Shown here: one piece after another, positions 7,950-13,834 of the stretch
How positions within the stretch are numbered: the first letter of the stretch is position 1
Layout of the letters: each line of letters opens with the position of its first letter
Source: Muribaculaceae bacterium
Lineage (GTDB): Bacteria; Bacteroidota; Bacteroidia; Bacteroidales; Muribaculaceae
Assembly: GCA_022511505.1 (NCBI GenBank)
Contig: JAFLTK010000146.1
Location: 1 to 23,625 of the forward strand
Length of the DNA: 23,625 nucleotides
Direction: 5' to 3'
Program-made: the position numbers and the translations under genes
Notes under the pieces: generated by a model
What the model was told of the DNA's origin: nothing
The model's input: the letters and a program-made list of their open reading frames with translations, nothing else
The model's database searches: none

Positions 7950-8735
7950 ATGCCCTCCATTGCTCAGATAATAGCCGCCATCGAGGAGCGCGCCCCGCTC
8001 GGTCTTCAGGAATCCTGGGACAACAGCGGCGTGCAGGCCGGCCTGACCGATGTCCCCTGCACCGGGGTGATGGTTGCCGTTGACCATAGCGCCGAGGTTG
8101 TCGCCGAGGCCGTCGAGGCCGGTTGTAACCTCGTCGTGGCCCATCATCCCATCATCTTCCGCCCGTTGCGTCGCCTCGTTGGCGCCACGTCGAGCGAGCG
8201 AGCGGTGATGGCGGCCATCCGCGCCGGCGTTACGCTCTACTCGGCCCACACGTCGCTCGACAACGCTCCCGAGGGAGTCTCGGCCGAGATGGCACGCATC
8301 CTGGGCCTCAAGGATGTCACCCCCCTCGTCCCTACCGGCGAGAACGCCGGCACCGGAGCCATCGGCCTCCTCCCAGGCGGCCCGATGCCCGCCCTCGATT
8401 TCATAGCCATGGTCAAGGAACGCTTCGGCGCCCCCGTCGCGCGGTGCAGCACCTTTGACCCCGCTATGACCGTCGAGAAAATCGCCCTTTGCGGCGGCTC
8501 GGGACACTCGTTTATCGACAATGCCGTCGACGCCGGCGCCGACCTATATCTGACCGGCGACCTTTCCTACCACAACTTTCAGGAGCGCCACCGCGACATC
8601 CTTTTGGTCGATATAGGCCATTTTGAGACCGAGCAATGCACTAAATCGATTTTTTATCACATAGTTACCGAAAAATTTCCTAACTTTGCAGTCCGGTACT
8701 CAAAGTTAGAAAAGAATACAATACTTTACCTGTAA
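7950..8735 (+). CDS. Nif3/DUF34-family dinuclear metal-centre protein
   Basis: Member of the Nif3-like (YbgI/YqfO, often labelled GTP cyclohydrolase I type 2) family, ring-forming proteins with a two-metal site; the true cellular role is unsettled. Likely metal ligands are all present: His65-His66 in VVAHHPIIF, Asp104 in SLDNAPEG, and His224 and Glu226 in DIGHFETE. At 261 aa it is the short form without the PII-like insertion found in YqfO. The frame is open further upstream into aspS, but the ATG at 7950, 7 nt after the aspS stop, gives the N-terminus MPSIAQIIAAIEERAP, which is where family members begin. The zinc-ribbon gene starts 1 nt after its stop, a pairing I recall from other Bacteroidota. 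Confidence 0.93.
   Translation: MPSIAQIIAAIEERAPLGLQESWDNSGVQAGLTDVPCTGVMVAVDHSAEVVAEAVEAGCNLVVAHHPIIFRPLRRLVGATSSERAVMAAIRAGVTLYSAHTSLDNAPEGVSAEMARILGLKDVTPLVPTGENAGTGAIGLLPGGPMPALDFIAMVKERFGAPVARCSTFDPAMTVEKIALCGGSGHSFIDNAVDAGADLYLTGDLSYHNFQERHRDILLVDIGHFETEQCTKSIFYHIVTEKFPNFAVRYSKLEKNTILYL
8681..8688 (+). promoter_or_regulatory. Possible internal -7 element ahead of the zinc-ribbon gene
   Basis: TAACTTTG matches the -7 consensus and lies 48 nt upstream of the ATG at 8737, inside the 3' end of the Nif3-like gene. No convincing -33 box is seen at the right distance. It forms one arm of a 9-bp inverted repeat (8680-8688 with 8701-8709). Confidence 0.4.
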
Positions 8736-8736
8736 C

Positions 8737-9516
8737 ATGGCTACAAGCAAAAATAAACCCGAACAGACTCTCTCGGTAGAGCAGCGACTGAAATCGCTTT
8801 ACAGTCTCCAGACAACCCTGTCACAGATTGACCGCATCCGAACCGTCCGTGGCGAACTTCCCCTCGAGGTTAACGACCTCGAAGACGAAGTTGAAGGCCT
8901 CCACACCCGCATCGAAAACTACAAGGCCGAGATTGAAGAACTTCGCCGCAAAACTGCCGCCGAAAATCAGAAAATCAACGAGGCAAAAACCAAAATCGAC
9001 AAATACAAGACCCAGCTCGACAACGTGCGCAACAACCGCGAGTTTGACCTCCTGACCAAGGAAATCGAGTTTGAAAGCCTTGAGATTGAACTCTGCGAGA
9101 AGCACATCAACGAGTATAACCGCTTGACCGACAATAAGAAACTCGATATCAAGACCACCGAGGAGACCCTCCTCGACCGCAAGCACGTCCTCAAAGAGAA
9201 GAAAGACGAACTCGACGAAATCATCTCCGAGACCAAGCAAGACGAAGAACGCCTGCGCGAGAAAGCCCGCGAAATCGAGAACGGTATCGACGACCAGCGC
9301 CTGCTGACCGCTTTCAAGCGCATCCGCAAAAACGCCCGCAACGGCCTTGGCATCGTCTACATCCAGCGCAACGCCTGCGGCGGCTGCTTCAACCGCATCC
9401 CGCCCCAGCGCCAGATGGAAATCAAGATGCACAAGAAAGTTATCGTCTGTGAATACTGCGGTCGTATCATGATTGACCCCGAACTCGCCGGCGTCGACCC
9501 CAACGAGGCAAACTAA
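8737..9516 (+). CDS. Coiled-coil protein with C4-type zinc ribbon (CT398/FlgZ-like)
   Basis: The 259-aa protein has a long charged coiled coil over roughly residues 30-190, with heptad-like runs of Glu, Lys, Leu and Ile, followed by a zinc ribbon with ligands Cys214, Cys217, Cys238 and Cys241 (CGGC and CEYCG). This is the layout of the CT398/HP0958 family, which acts in protein or RNA binding in some bacteria; no flagellar role is expected here. It begins 1 nt after the Nif3-like stop and is followed 13 nt later by ridA. The biochemical role in Bacteroidota is not established. Confidence 0.9.
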   Translation: MATSKNKPEQTLSVEQRLKSLYSLQTTLSQIDRIRTVRGELPLEVNDLEDEVEGLHTRIENYKAEIEELRRKTAAENQKINEAKTKIDKYKTQLDNVRNNREFDLLTKEIEFESLEIELCEKHINEYNRLTDNKKLDIKTTEETLLDRKHVLKEKKDELDEIISETKQDEERLREKAREIENGIDDQRLLTAFKRIRKNARNGLGIVYIQRNACGGCFNRIPPQRQMEIKMHKKVIVCEYCGRIMIDPELAGVDPNEAN

Positions 9517-9529
9517 TCCACCACCCGCT

Positions 9530-9916
9530 ATGAAACAAGTCATCGCAACAACGGCCGCTCCCGGCGCCATCGGCCCCTACAGCCAGGCCATCAAAATCAG
9601 CCCCGAGGGCAAGTCTATGGTCTACGCTTCGGGCCAGATTCCCCTTAACCCCGCCGACGGCACCATCCCCGCCGGCATCAAGGCCCAGACAGCCCAGTCG
9701 CTCGCCAACGTCAAGGCAATTCTCGCCGAGGCAGGCATGACCCTCGACAACGTCATCAAGACCACCGTCTTCCTTGCCGACATGGCCGACTTTGCCGCCA
9801 TGAACGAGGTCTACGCCGAGGCCTTCAACTCCCCCTATCCCGCGCGCTCGGCCGTCGCCGTCAAGGAACTTCCCAAGCAAGTCCTCGTCGAAATCGAAGT
9901 CATCGCCCTCGGCTAA
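9530..9916 (+). CDS. ridA: RidA family reactive enamine/imine deaminase
   Basis: Hydrolyses reactive 2-aminoacrylate-type enamines and imines released by PLP enzymes, protecting other PLP enzymes. The 128-aa product is the standard length. Family signatures are present: GAIGPYSQA near the N-terminus, YASGQIPLNP, an NVKAILAEAG helix, and PARSAVAVKELP with the substrate-binding arginine, followed by VEIEVIAL at the C-terminus. The frame extends upstream, but the ATG at 9530, 13 nt after the previous stop, gives the canonical start MKQVIATTAAPGAIGPYS. It is last in the aspS-nif3-zinc ribbon-ridA run and is followed by two strong hairpins. Confidence 0.96.
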   Translation: MKQVIATTAAPGAIGPYSQAIKISPEGKSMVYASGQIPLNPADGTIPAGIKAQTAQSLANVKAILAEAGMTLDNVIKTTVFLADMADFAAMNEVYAEAFNSPYPARSAVAVKELPKQVLVEIEVIALG

Positions 9917-9930
9917 CCGGCCCATCGTGA

Positions 9931-9950
9931 CGAGGAACTCCAATTCCTCG
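9931..9950. repeat. Dispersed CGAGGA hairpin, copy at 9.93 kb
   Basis: CGAGGAA and TTCCTCG form a 7-bp stem around a 6-nt loop, preceded by GTGA. The same GACGAGGARCTCC core is found inside the right REP pair (5990-6012) and near 11811. Confidence 0.6.
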
Positions 9951-10030
9951 AGCAATAGCCTGGCCCGGCATAGCAATAGTCTGGCATGTCTGGAATAGCC
10001 CCGTGGCAATACCTTACATCGCCCCCGTCA

Positions 10031-10059
10031 ATCCCCCGATTGGCGGGGGATGACTTTTT
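10031..10059 (+). terminator. Rho-independent terminator after ridA
   Basis: ATCCCCC pairs with GGGGGAT around a 7-nt loop (10031-10051), followed shortly by a run of five T (10055-10059). Confidence 0.7.
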
Positions 10060-10073
10060 GTTCTCTATTATAC

Positions 10074-10123
10074 AACCCACTCGCTCCCTGCCGAATTTGA
10101 ATCGGTAGGGAGCGAGTGGGTTT
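10074..10123. terminator. Very strong bidirectional hairpin between convergent genes
   Basis: A perfect 16-bp inverted repeat, AACCCACTCGCTCCCT with its complement at 10107-10122, continues inward to about 25 bp with one G-T pair, around a small loop. It lies between ridA (+) and the exonuclease gene (-), 20 nt past the latter's stop, and likely stops transcription from both sides. Confidence 0.8.
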
Positions 10124-10142
10124 CTTGACGGTTTAAATTGGT

Positions 10143-10631
10143 TTAGAGGAGATGGAGGGCGATGGCGGCGCAGGCCTCGGCGTCGGCAAGGGCGTGGTGG
10201 TGGTTGGTGAGGTCATAGCCACAGGCGGCTGAGACTGTGTGCAGTTGATGGTTTGGCAGGTCGAGCAGGCGGCGCGAGGCGGCAAGGGTGCAGTGAAATT
10301 CATAGTCGGGATATTCCATGCCATATTCATCAAAGACGGCACGCAGACACCCCTCGTCAAAGGGCCGGTTATGGGCCACCAACGGCAATCCGGCAATCCG
10401 TTCGCTGACCCGGGTCCACACCTCGGGAAAGCGCGGTTGGCCGTCGGTCTGACGGCGCGTAAGGCCGTGGATTTCGGTTGTCCACTCGGTGTAATAGTTT
10501 GGCCTGGGCCTGATTAGGCTATAAAACCGGTCGACAATTTTTCCCCCTCTGACAATCACAATGCCAACACTGCAAACGCTCGAACGGCGGCCGTTGGCGG
10601 TCTCAAAATCAATTGCGGCAAAGTCTTTCAT
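10143..10631 (-). CDS. DEDDh 3'-5' exonuclease (DnaQ/PolC-epsilon-like)
   Basis: Stand-alone DnaQ-fold exonuclease of 162 aa, acting on DNA or RNA 3' ends with two metal ions. All acidic motifs are in place: ExoI with Asp8 and Glu10 (AIDFETAN), ExoII with Asp92 (AHNRPFDEG) and ExoIII with His145 and Asp150 (HHALADAEA), so it should be active. It lacks any polymerase, BRCT or UvrC-like extension. It starts 2 nt after the end of the WYL-domain gene, so the two are almost certainly co-transcribed. Substrate is not deducible; repair, proofreading in trans and defence are all possible. Confidence 0.92.
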   Translation of the reverse strand: MKDFAAIDFETANGRRSSVCSVGIVIVRGGKIVDRFYSLIRPRPNYYTEWTTEIHGLTRRQTDGQPRFPEVWTRVSERIAGLPLVAHNRPFDEGCLRAVFDEYGMEYPDYEFHCTLAASRRLLDLPNHQLHTVSAACGYDLTNHHHALADAEACAAIALHLL

Positions 10632-10633
10632 CT

Positions 10634-11521
10634 TTATTTATACATTTCGTGTAACTCTGAAATCCAGCCGCGCATCGTGTTTCTCAGCGGCTCGGGCTCG
10701 AGGACTTCAATCATTGTGCCAAACGATAAGAGTTTCATTACCAGGTCGTAGGTTGGCGCGACGGTAAGTTCAAAGTCGGCATATTCGCCGGCGTCTTCGA
10801 TTAGCCGCTGACTGTCGTGCAGCGGGAGGCTCGCCATATAGTGGCGATGGACATTATAGGCGCGCAGGACTATTCGTTCGGCCCGCTCGCCGGTCACGAT
10901 GCCAAAGAACGGCGCAAAAAACCGCTCGGCGTCAAAGTCGTCGGGCATCTCAAAACGCTCGTCCAAGGCGTTGACCTCCTGTATTCGGTCGAGGCCATAT
11001 ATTTTGGTCTGCCCGCGGTTGTTTTTCCCCAGAACATACCACCGGTTTTCAAACAACTTCAAGCAATAGGGGTCCATCGGGAAGCGGTGACTCTCGCGGT
11101 CAAAGCGCCGATAGGTCAGCATCACGCGGCTGCACGTCTTCATGGCGCCGATTATGCTCTTTAGATGCTCGTTGCCCGACGGAATTCTGTTAACCAAAAT
11201 TCGGTCGCTGAGCGCCGTGTTGTCGCTTATCAGGTTGCCGGTGGCAATAGTGTCAAGCATCCACTTGTTGAGCGTATTGTTCTCTATAACCTCCGGATTC
11301 TCTATGTAATACCGATAGCCGCCGGCCCTTTCACACGCGATTATTATCCCAAATTGCAGATAGATGTCGTCTTTCCAGCGATTGAACGTTGCGCGGGCCA
11401 GTTCCTCGTCGTTGTTCAACCCGGCATAGTCGCGCCATCTGGCCGATATATCTTTCAGCGAAATCTTTTTTGCCCGATATATCGTGTCAATCAGCCATAT
11501 ATGTTTCTCGGTTTTTGTCAT
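10634..11521 (-). CDS. WYL-domain transcriptional regulator
   Basis: A 295-aa protein with an N-terminal winged-helix-like region (IWLIDTIYRAKKISLKDISARW) and a central WYL domain recognised by the phrase DPYCLKLFENRWYVLGKNNRG, followed by the C-terminal WCX-like part. WYL proteins bind nucleic acids or ligands and commonly regulate DNA repair and phage-defence genes. A longer reading to 11542 is open, but its ATG would fall inside a TAACTTTG -7 box (11540-11547), so the in-frame ATG at 11521 (MTKTEKHIWLID) is chosen. The exonuclease gene follows after 2 nt. A near-perfect 19-bp inverted repeat just upstream may be its operator. Confidence 0.9.
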   Translation of the reverse strand: MTKTEKHIWLIDTIYRAKKISLKDISARWRDYAGLNNDEELARATFNRWKDDIYLQFGIIIACERAGGYRYYIENPEVIENNTLNKWMLDTIATGNLISDNTALSDRILVNRIPSGNEHLKSIIGAMKTCSRVMLTYRRFDRESHRFPMDPYCLKLFENRWYVLGKNNRGQTKIYGLDRIQEVNALDERFEMPDDFDAERFFAPFFGIVTGERAERIVLRAYNVHRHYMASLPLHDSQRLIEDAGEYADFELTVAPTYDLVMKLLSFGTMIEVLEPEPLRNTMRGWISELHEMYK

Positions 11522-11539
11522 CTTGGGGTCATTTTCTCG

Positions 11540-11547
11540 CAAAGTTA
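11540..11547 (-). promoter_or_regulatory. -7 element of the WYL-exonuclease operon
   Basis: TAACTTTG on the minus strand, 18 nt upstream of the chosen WYL start. The expected -33 region holds a T run rather than a clean TTTG, and it overlaps one arm of the 11557-11621 inverted repeat. Confidence 0.55.
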
Positions 11548-11556
11548 CTCAAAACT

Positions 11557-11621
11557 TGTCTCAAAAACCGATACAGCACTAAAAAATTTATTTTCTTGGG
11601 GTTGTATCGGGTTTTGAGACA
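11557..11621. promoter_or_regulatory. 19-bp inverted repeat upstream of the WYL gene (putative operator)
   Basis: TGTCTCAAAAACCGATACA at 11557-11575 and its complement at 11603-11621 match at 18 of 19 positions, with a 27-bp AT-rich spacer. One arm overlaps the -33 region of the WYL promoter, which suits autoregulation; a transposable-element remnant or cruciform is another reading. Confidence 0.6.
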
Positions 11622-11731
11622 CCCGGTGTATAATTTTGTCAGCGAAGTTGCCTCGGCTTCGATGCCTTTGAACGCATTGTCACAACCTTTATCCAACAAT
11701 AATATCGCTACGGCTGTCAACCGAAATGGTG

Positions 11732-11773
11732 CAAAAATGTCCGGCTTTTTACGCAAAAAACCGGACATTTTTG
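11732..11773. terminator. Long perfect hairpin, probable terminator or dispersed palindrome
   Basis: CAAAAATGTCCGG and CCGGACATTTTTG form a 13-bp perfect stem, continued inward by TTTTT/AAAAA after one mismatch, around an ACGC loop. It lies about 100 nt beyond the DUF805 stop on that gene's strand and ends in a T run in either direction, so bidirectional termination is plausible. The rest of 11522-11869 holds the inverted repeat at 11557, a CGAGGA hairpin at 11811, and no gene I can support. Confidence 0.6.
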
Positions 11774-11810
11774 TTGATATATCAGACGATTTCTGGCAGC
11801 CATTCAGTGA

Positions 11811-11830
11811 CGAGGAGCTCCTGCTACTCG
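11811..11830. repeat. Dispersed CGAGGA hairpin, copy at 11.81 kb
   Basis: CGAGGAGC and GCTACTCG pair with one mismatch around a TCCT loop, again preceded by GTGA. It matches the hairpin in the linker of the right REP pair (5991-6012) apart from two positions. Confidence 0.6.
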
Positions 11831-11869
11831 TGCCGCGCCGCCACTGGAACGACCTTTGGCCATATTAAA

Positions 11870-12253
11870 TTACCCGATGCCTTTGGGATTGGGACCCCAC
11901 TGGTTGGAGCCGGGCTGGCTGTCGGTGCAGAAGAAGACGAGCAGGATGATTGCACCCACCAAAGGTATGAGGACAAGAAGGTAATACCAGCCACTCTTAC
12001 CGATGTCGTGGAGACGGCGAACGCAGACGGCCAAACCGGGGATAAACACGGCTAAGCAATATGCATAGTAGCAGACGCTACCCATGATGGTACCAAATTG
12101 CTCGCCGCCGATGATTCCACCGATGAAGCCGAAAACAAAAGCAATCGCCATCACGAAAATTGCATTAAACAAGGTGAAATACCAGTACTCGGCGCGGCGA
12201 GCGCGGCCCGAAAAGTCGGCATACTGGCGCAAGCATTTCAAATAGTAATTCAT
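11870..12253 (-). CDS. DUF805 family small membrane protein
   Basis: A 127-aa inner-membrane protein of the DUF805 (YhaH-like) family, whose function is unknown. Features seen: the N-terminal FSGRARRAEYWYF motif, three hydrophobic segments near residues 26-50, 57-80 and 91-110, the conserved RRLHDIGKSGWYYLL before the last segment, and the C-terminal DSQPGSNQWGPNP phrase. It starts 33 nt after the end of the glycoside hydrolase gene on the same strand and may share its transcript, but nothing links it to sugar use. Length is normal for the family. Confidence 0.92.
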   Translation of the reverse strand: MNYYLKCLRQYADFSGRARRAEYWYFTLFNAIFVMAIAFVFGFIGGIIGGEQFGTIMGSVCYYAYCLAVFIPGLAVCVRRLHDIGKSGWYYLLVLIPLVGAIILLVFFCTDSQPGSNQWGPNPKGIG

Positions 12254-12286
12254 GAGTGTTAGTTTTATAGGTTAATAATAAGCGTA

Positions 12287-13609
12287 TTAGCGGTAGAGAA
12301 TGAGGCGGCCGCGGTGAATGTAGATGGTACCCGGAAGCGGAGTGGTGACGCGGCGACCGTGTAGGTCATAGTAGCCGGCATCGGTGGCCGCGGTGTCGAT
12401 GGCGACATTCTGCACGCCGCTCTCGGCCTCCTCGATGGAGGTAAGGAGGGCGTGAACCTCGGCGGCTCCCCACAGCCAGCACCCGAAGCCAAAGTCCTCA
12501 AAGTCGGGCTTGGAGTCACGGGTGATGACACCGCCATCCTCGGGCTTGCTGCCCGTTCCCTGCATATAGCCGACGTAGCCGTCGGGCAGAACGGCGTCGG
12601 CCATCGCCGCCCAACCGCGCTCAATCGCGGGCAGATAGACGTTGGCATCGAGCAATCCGGCGTTGACTCCGTAGGCCATACCGCCAACAAACAGCGACGT
12701 GCCGGTCATCTCGGGCCCCTCGCTGCCGGGCTGACCGAAGTTGGACGGCGCGGCGAGCGAGACGTTCCACGAGCCGTCAGCACGCTGGCAATCTTTCAGG
12801 GCCTCGCTCATGGCCTGAAAGTCGGCGATATACTCCGCGCGATGTTTCTCGGCCTCGCCGGTGAACTGCAACACGCGCGCCAACGCCATGTAGACCCAGC
12901 CGTTGCCGCGGCTCCAATAACAATCTTTGTCGGGCTCGGTCAGGTCGCGGTAGGGAGGGTCAAACTGGTAGTCACGATACCACAGGCCGGTCGCTTCGTT
13001 GAAAAGCGGACTGCCGCCACCTTTCTTCGACCCGCCCTGAAAATCGCGGGTATAGAGATAGGAGCGATACATATAATCGTGATAATCAGCGTCGCCCGTG
13101 ATTTCGCCGAGCAACGCCAGAACCGGCATCGACATCTGTATGGCGTCGACCCACGTCCAATAGTTCGTGCGTCCGGTCGCCAGCATGTCGTCCATCCTCA
13201 TCTTGATGTGCTCCATGCGGCGCGTGTCGGTCGGCTCCATTTGGTAGAGTTGGAGGTAACTTTGGCCCACGCATTGATAGTCAGCGTTATAGGTACGCGC
13301 CTCGTTGTCCTCGCTACTGACCCAGTTGTGGAACTCGGCCCAGTCGAGCGTGTATTTGAGCCACTCGGGGCGCGGCTCCTCGCGATACATATTGAGCAGC
13401 CCCTCATAGAAGACGCTGCGGGTCCATATCTTGCTATTACGCTCTTTACCACCGACATAACTGTTGGCCCCAACGTCGGGGCAACGCGTCATGAAGCAGT
13501 CGGCCACGCGCGCGCCCGTCGCCATAACGTCGTCGGCCGTAAAGCCGGCTTCAGCGCCCGTCGCCGCCACCGGCAGCACCATCAGCAAGTATATCAATTT
13601 CAACTTCAA
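12287..13609 (-). CDS. Secreted unsaturated glycuronyl hydrolase, GH88/GH105 (YteR-like)
   Basis: Removes the unsaturated uronic acid left at the non-reducing end of oligosaccharides after lyase cleavage, typically unsaturated rhamnogalacturonan disaccharides. The 440-aa protein has a signal peptide (about residues 1-21) and an (alpha/alpha)6-barrel body. Likely catalytic or binding acids are Asp110 in YNADYQCVGQ and Asp155 in TWVDAIQMS, matching the Asp pair of B. subtilis YteR. The last 30 residues, YYDLHGRRVTTPLPGTIYI and what follows, form the short C-terminal beta motif common on secreted Bacteroidota proteins, so it may be sorted to the surface or outside. It lies downstream of the GH28 gene on the same strand but has its own promoter. 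GH88 versus GH105 cannot be separated without a tree. Confidence 0.85.
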   Translation of the reverse strand: MKLKLIYLLMVLPVAATGAEAGFTADDVMATGARVADCFMTRCPDVGANSYVGGKERNSKIWTRSVFYEGLLNMYREEPRPEWLKYTLDWAEFHNWVSSEDNEARTYNADYQCVGQSYLQLYQMEPTDTRRMEHIKMRMDDMLATGRTNYWTWVDAIQMSMPVLALLGEITGDADYHDYMYRSYLYTRDFQGGSKKGGGSPLFNEATGLWYRDYQFDPPYRDLTEPDKDCYWSRGNGWVYMALARVLQFTGEAEKHRAEYIADFQAMSEALKDCQRADGSWNVSLAAPSNFGQPGSEGPEMTGTSLFVGGMAYGVNAGLLDANVYLPAIERGWAAMADAVLPDGYVGYMQGTGSKPEDGGVITRDSKPDFEDFGFGCWLWGAAEVHALLTSIEEAESGVQNVAIDTAATDAGYYDLHGRRVTTPLPGTIYIHRGRLILYR

Positions 13610-13633
13610 GGTAACGATGTTAAATGTTTTTTA

Positions 13634-13665
13634 CAAAGATAAATAAATATTTTCAATTATGCAAA
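13634..13665 (-). promoter_or_regulatory. Promoter of the GH88/GH105 gene
   Basis: On the minus strand TTTG (13662-13665) and TATCTTTG (13634-13641) are 20 bp apart, the Bacteroidota pattern, 24 nt upstream of the start codon. Confidence 0.75.
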
Positions 13666-13677
13666 CCGCGTGACTCC

Positions 13678-13761
13678 GTAGGGACGCGATAAATCGCGTC
13701 CACATCGTAATATATTGGAAATCAACATAATAGGCGCGGACGCGACATGTCGCGTCCCTAC
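13678..13761. repeat. Paired GGGACGCGA palindromes
   Basis: GTAGGGACGCGAT-AA-ATCGCGTCC at 13678-13700 and GGACGCGACATGTCGCGTCCCTAC at 13738-13761 are each self-palindromic and are also inverted with respect to each other across an AT-rich 37-bp spacer. This is a REP- or MITE-like intergenic element between the two hydrolase genes. No other copy was seen in the window. Confidence 0.7.
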
Positions 13762-13808
13762 CGGCTAACCGCGTTTTGTCTCCTCTCTTTAAACTTTAAA
13801 CTCTAAAC

Positions 13809-13834
13809 TTCAACTTTCGCAAGCGAAAATTGAA
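13809..13834 (-). terminator. Hairpin directly after the GH28 stop codon
   Basis: TTCAA-C-TTTCGC and GCGAAA-A-TTGAA pair around a 2-nt AA centre with one mismatch, starting at the base after the GH28 stop. There is no long T tract after it, so termination may be partial. Confidence 0.45.

Noticed and set aside
8821..9570. 249-codon hydrophobic frame on the minus strand opposite the coiled-coil zinc-ribbon gene
   Set aside because: Its Phe/Leu/Val richness is the expected complement of Glu/Lys-rich coiled-coil codons; not a membrane protein gene.
11529..11768. 79-codon minus-strand frame between the WYL and DUF805 genes
   Set aside because: It is made up of the 11732 hairpin and the 11557 inverted repeat, which better explain the sequence; no family resemblance.
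12452..13642. 396-codon open frame on the plus strand opposite the GH88/GH105 gene
   Set aside because: The minus-strand frame has a signal peptide, catalytic motifs and a promoter; the plus frame has no recognisable feature.
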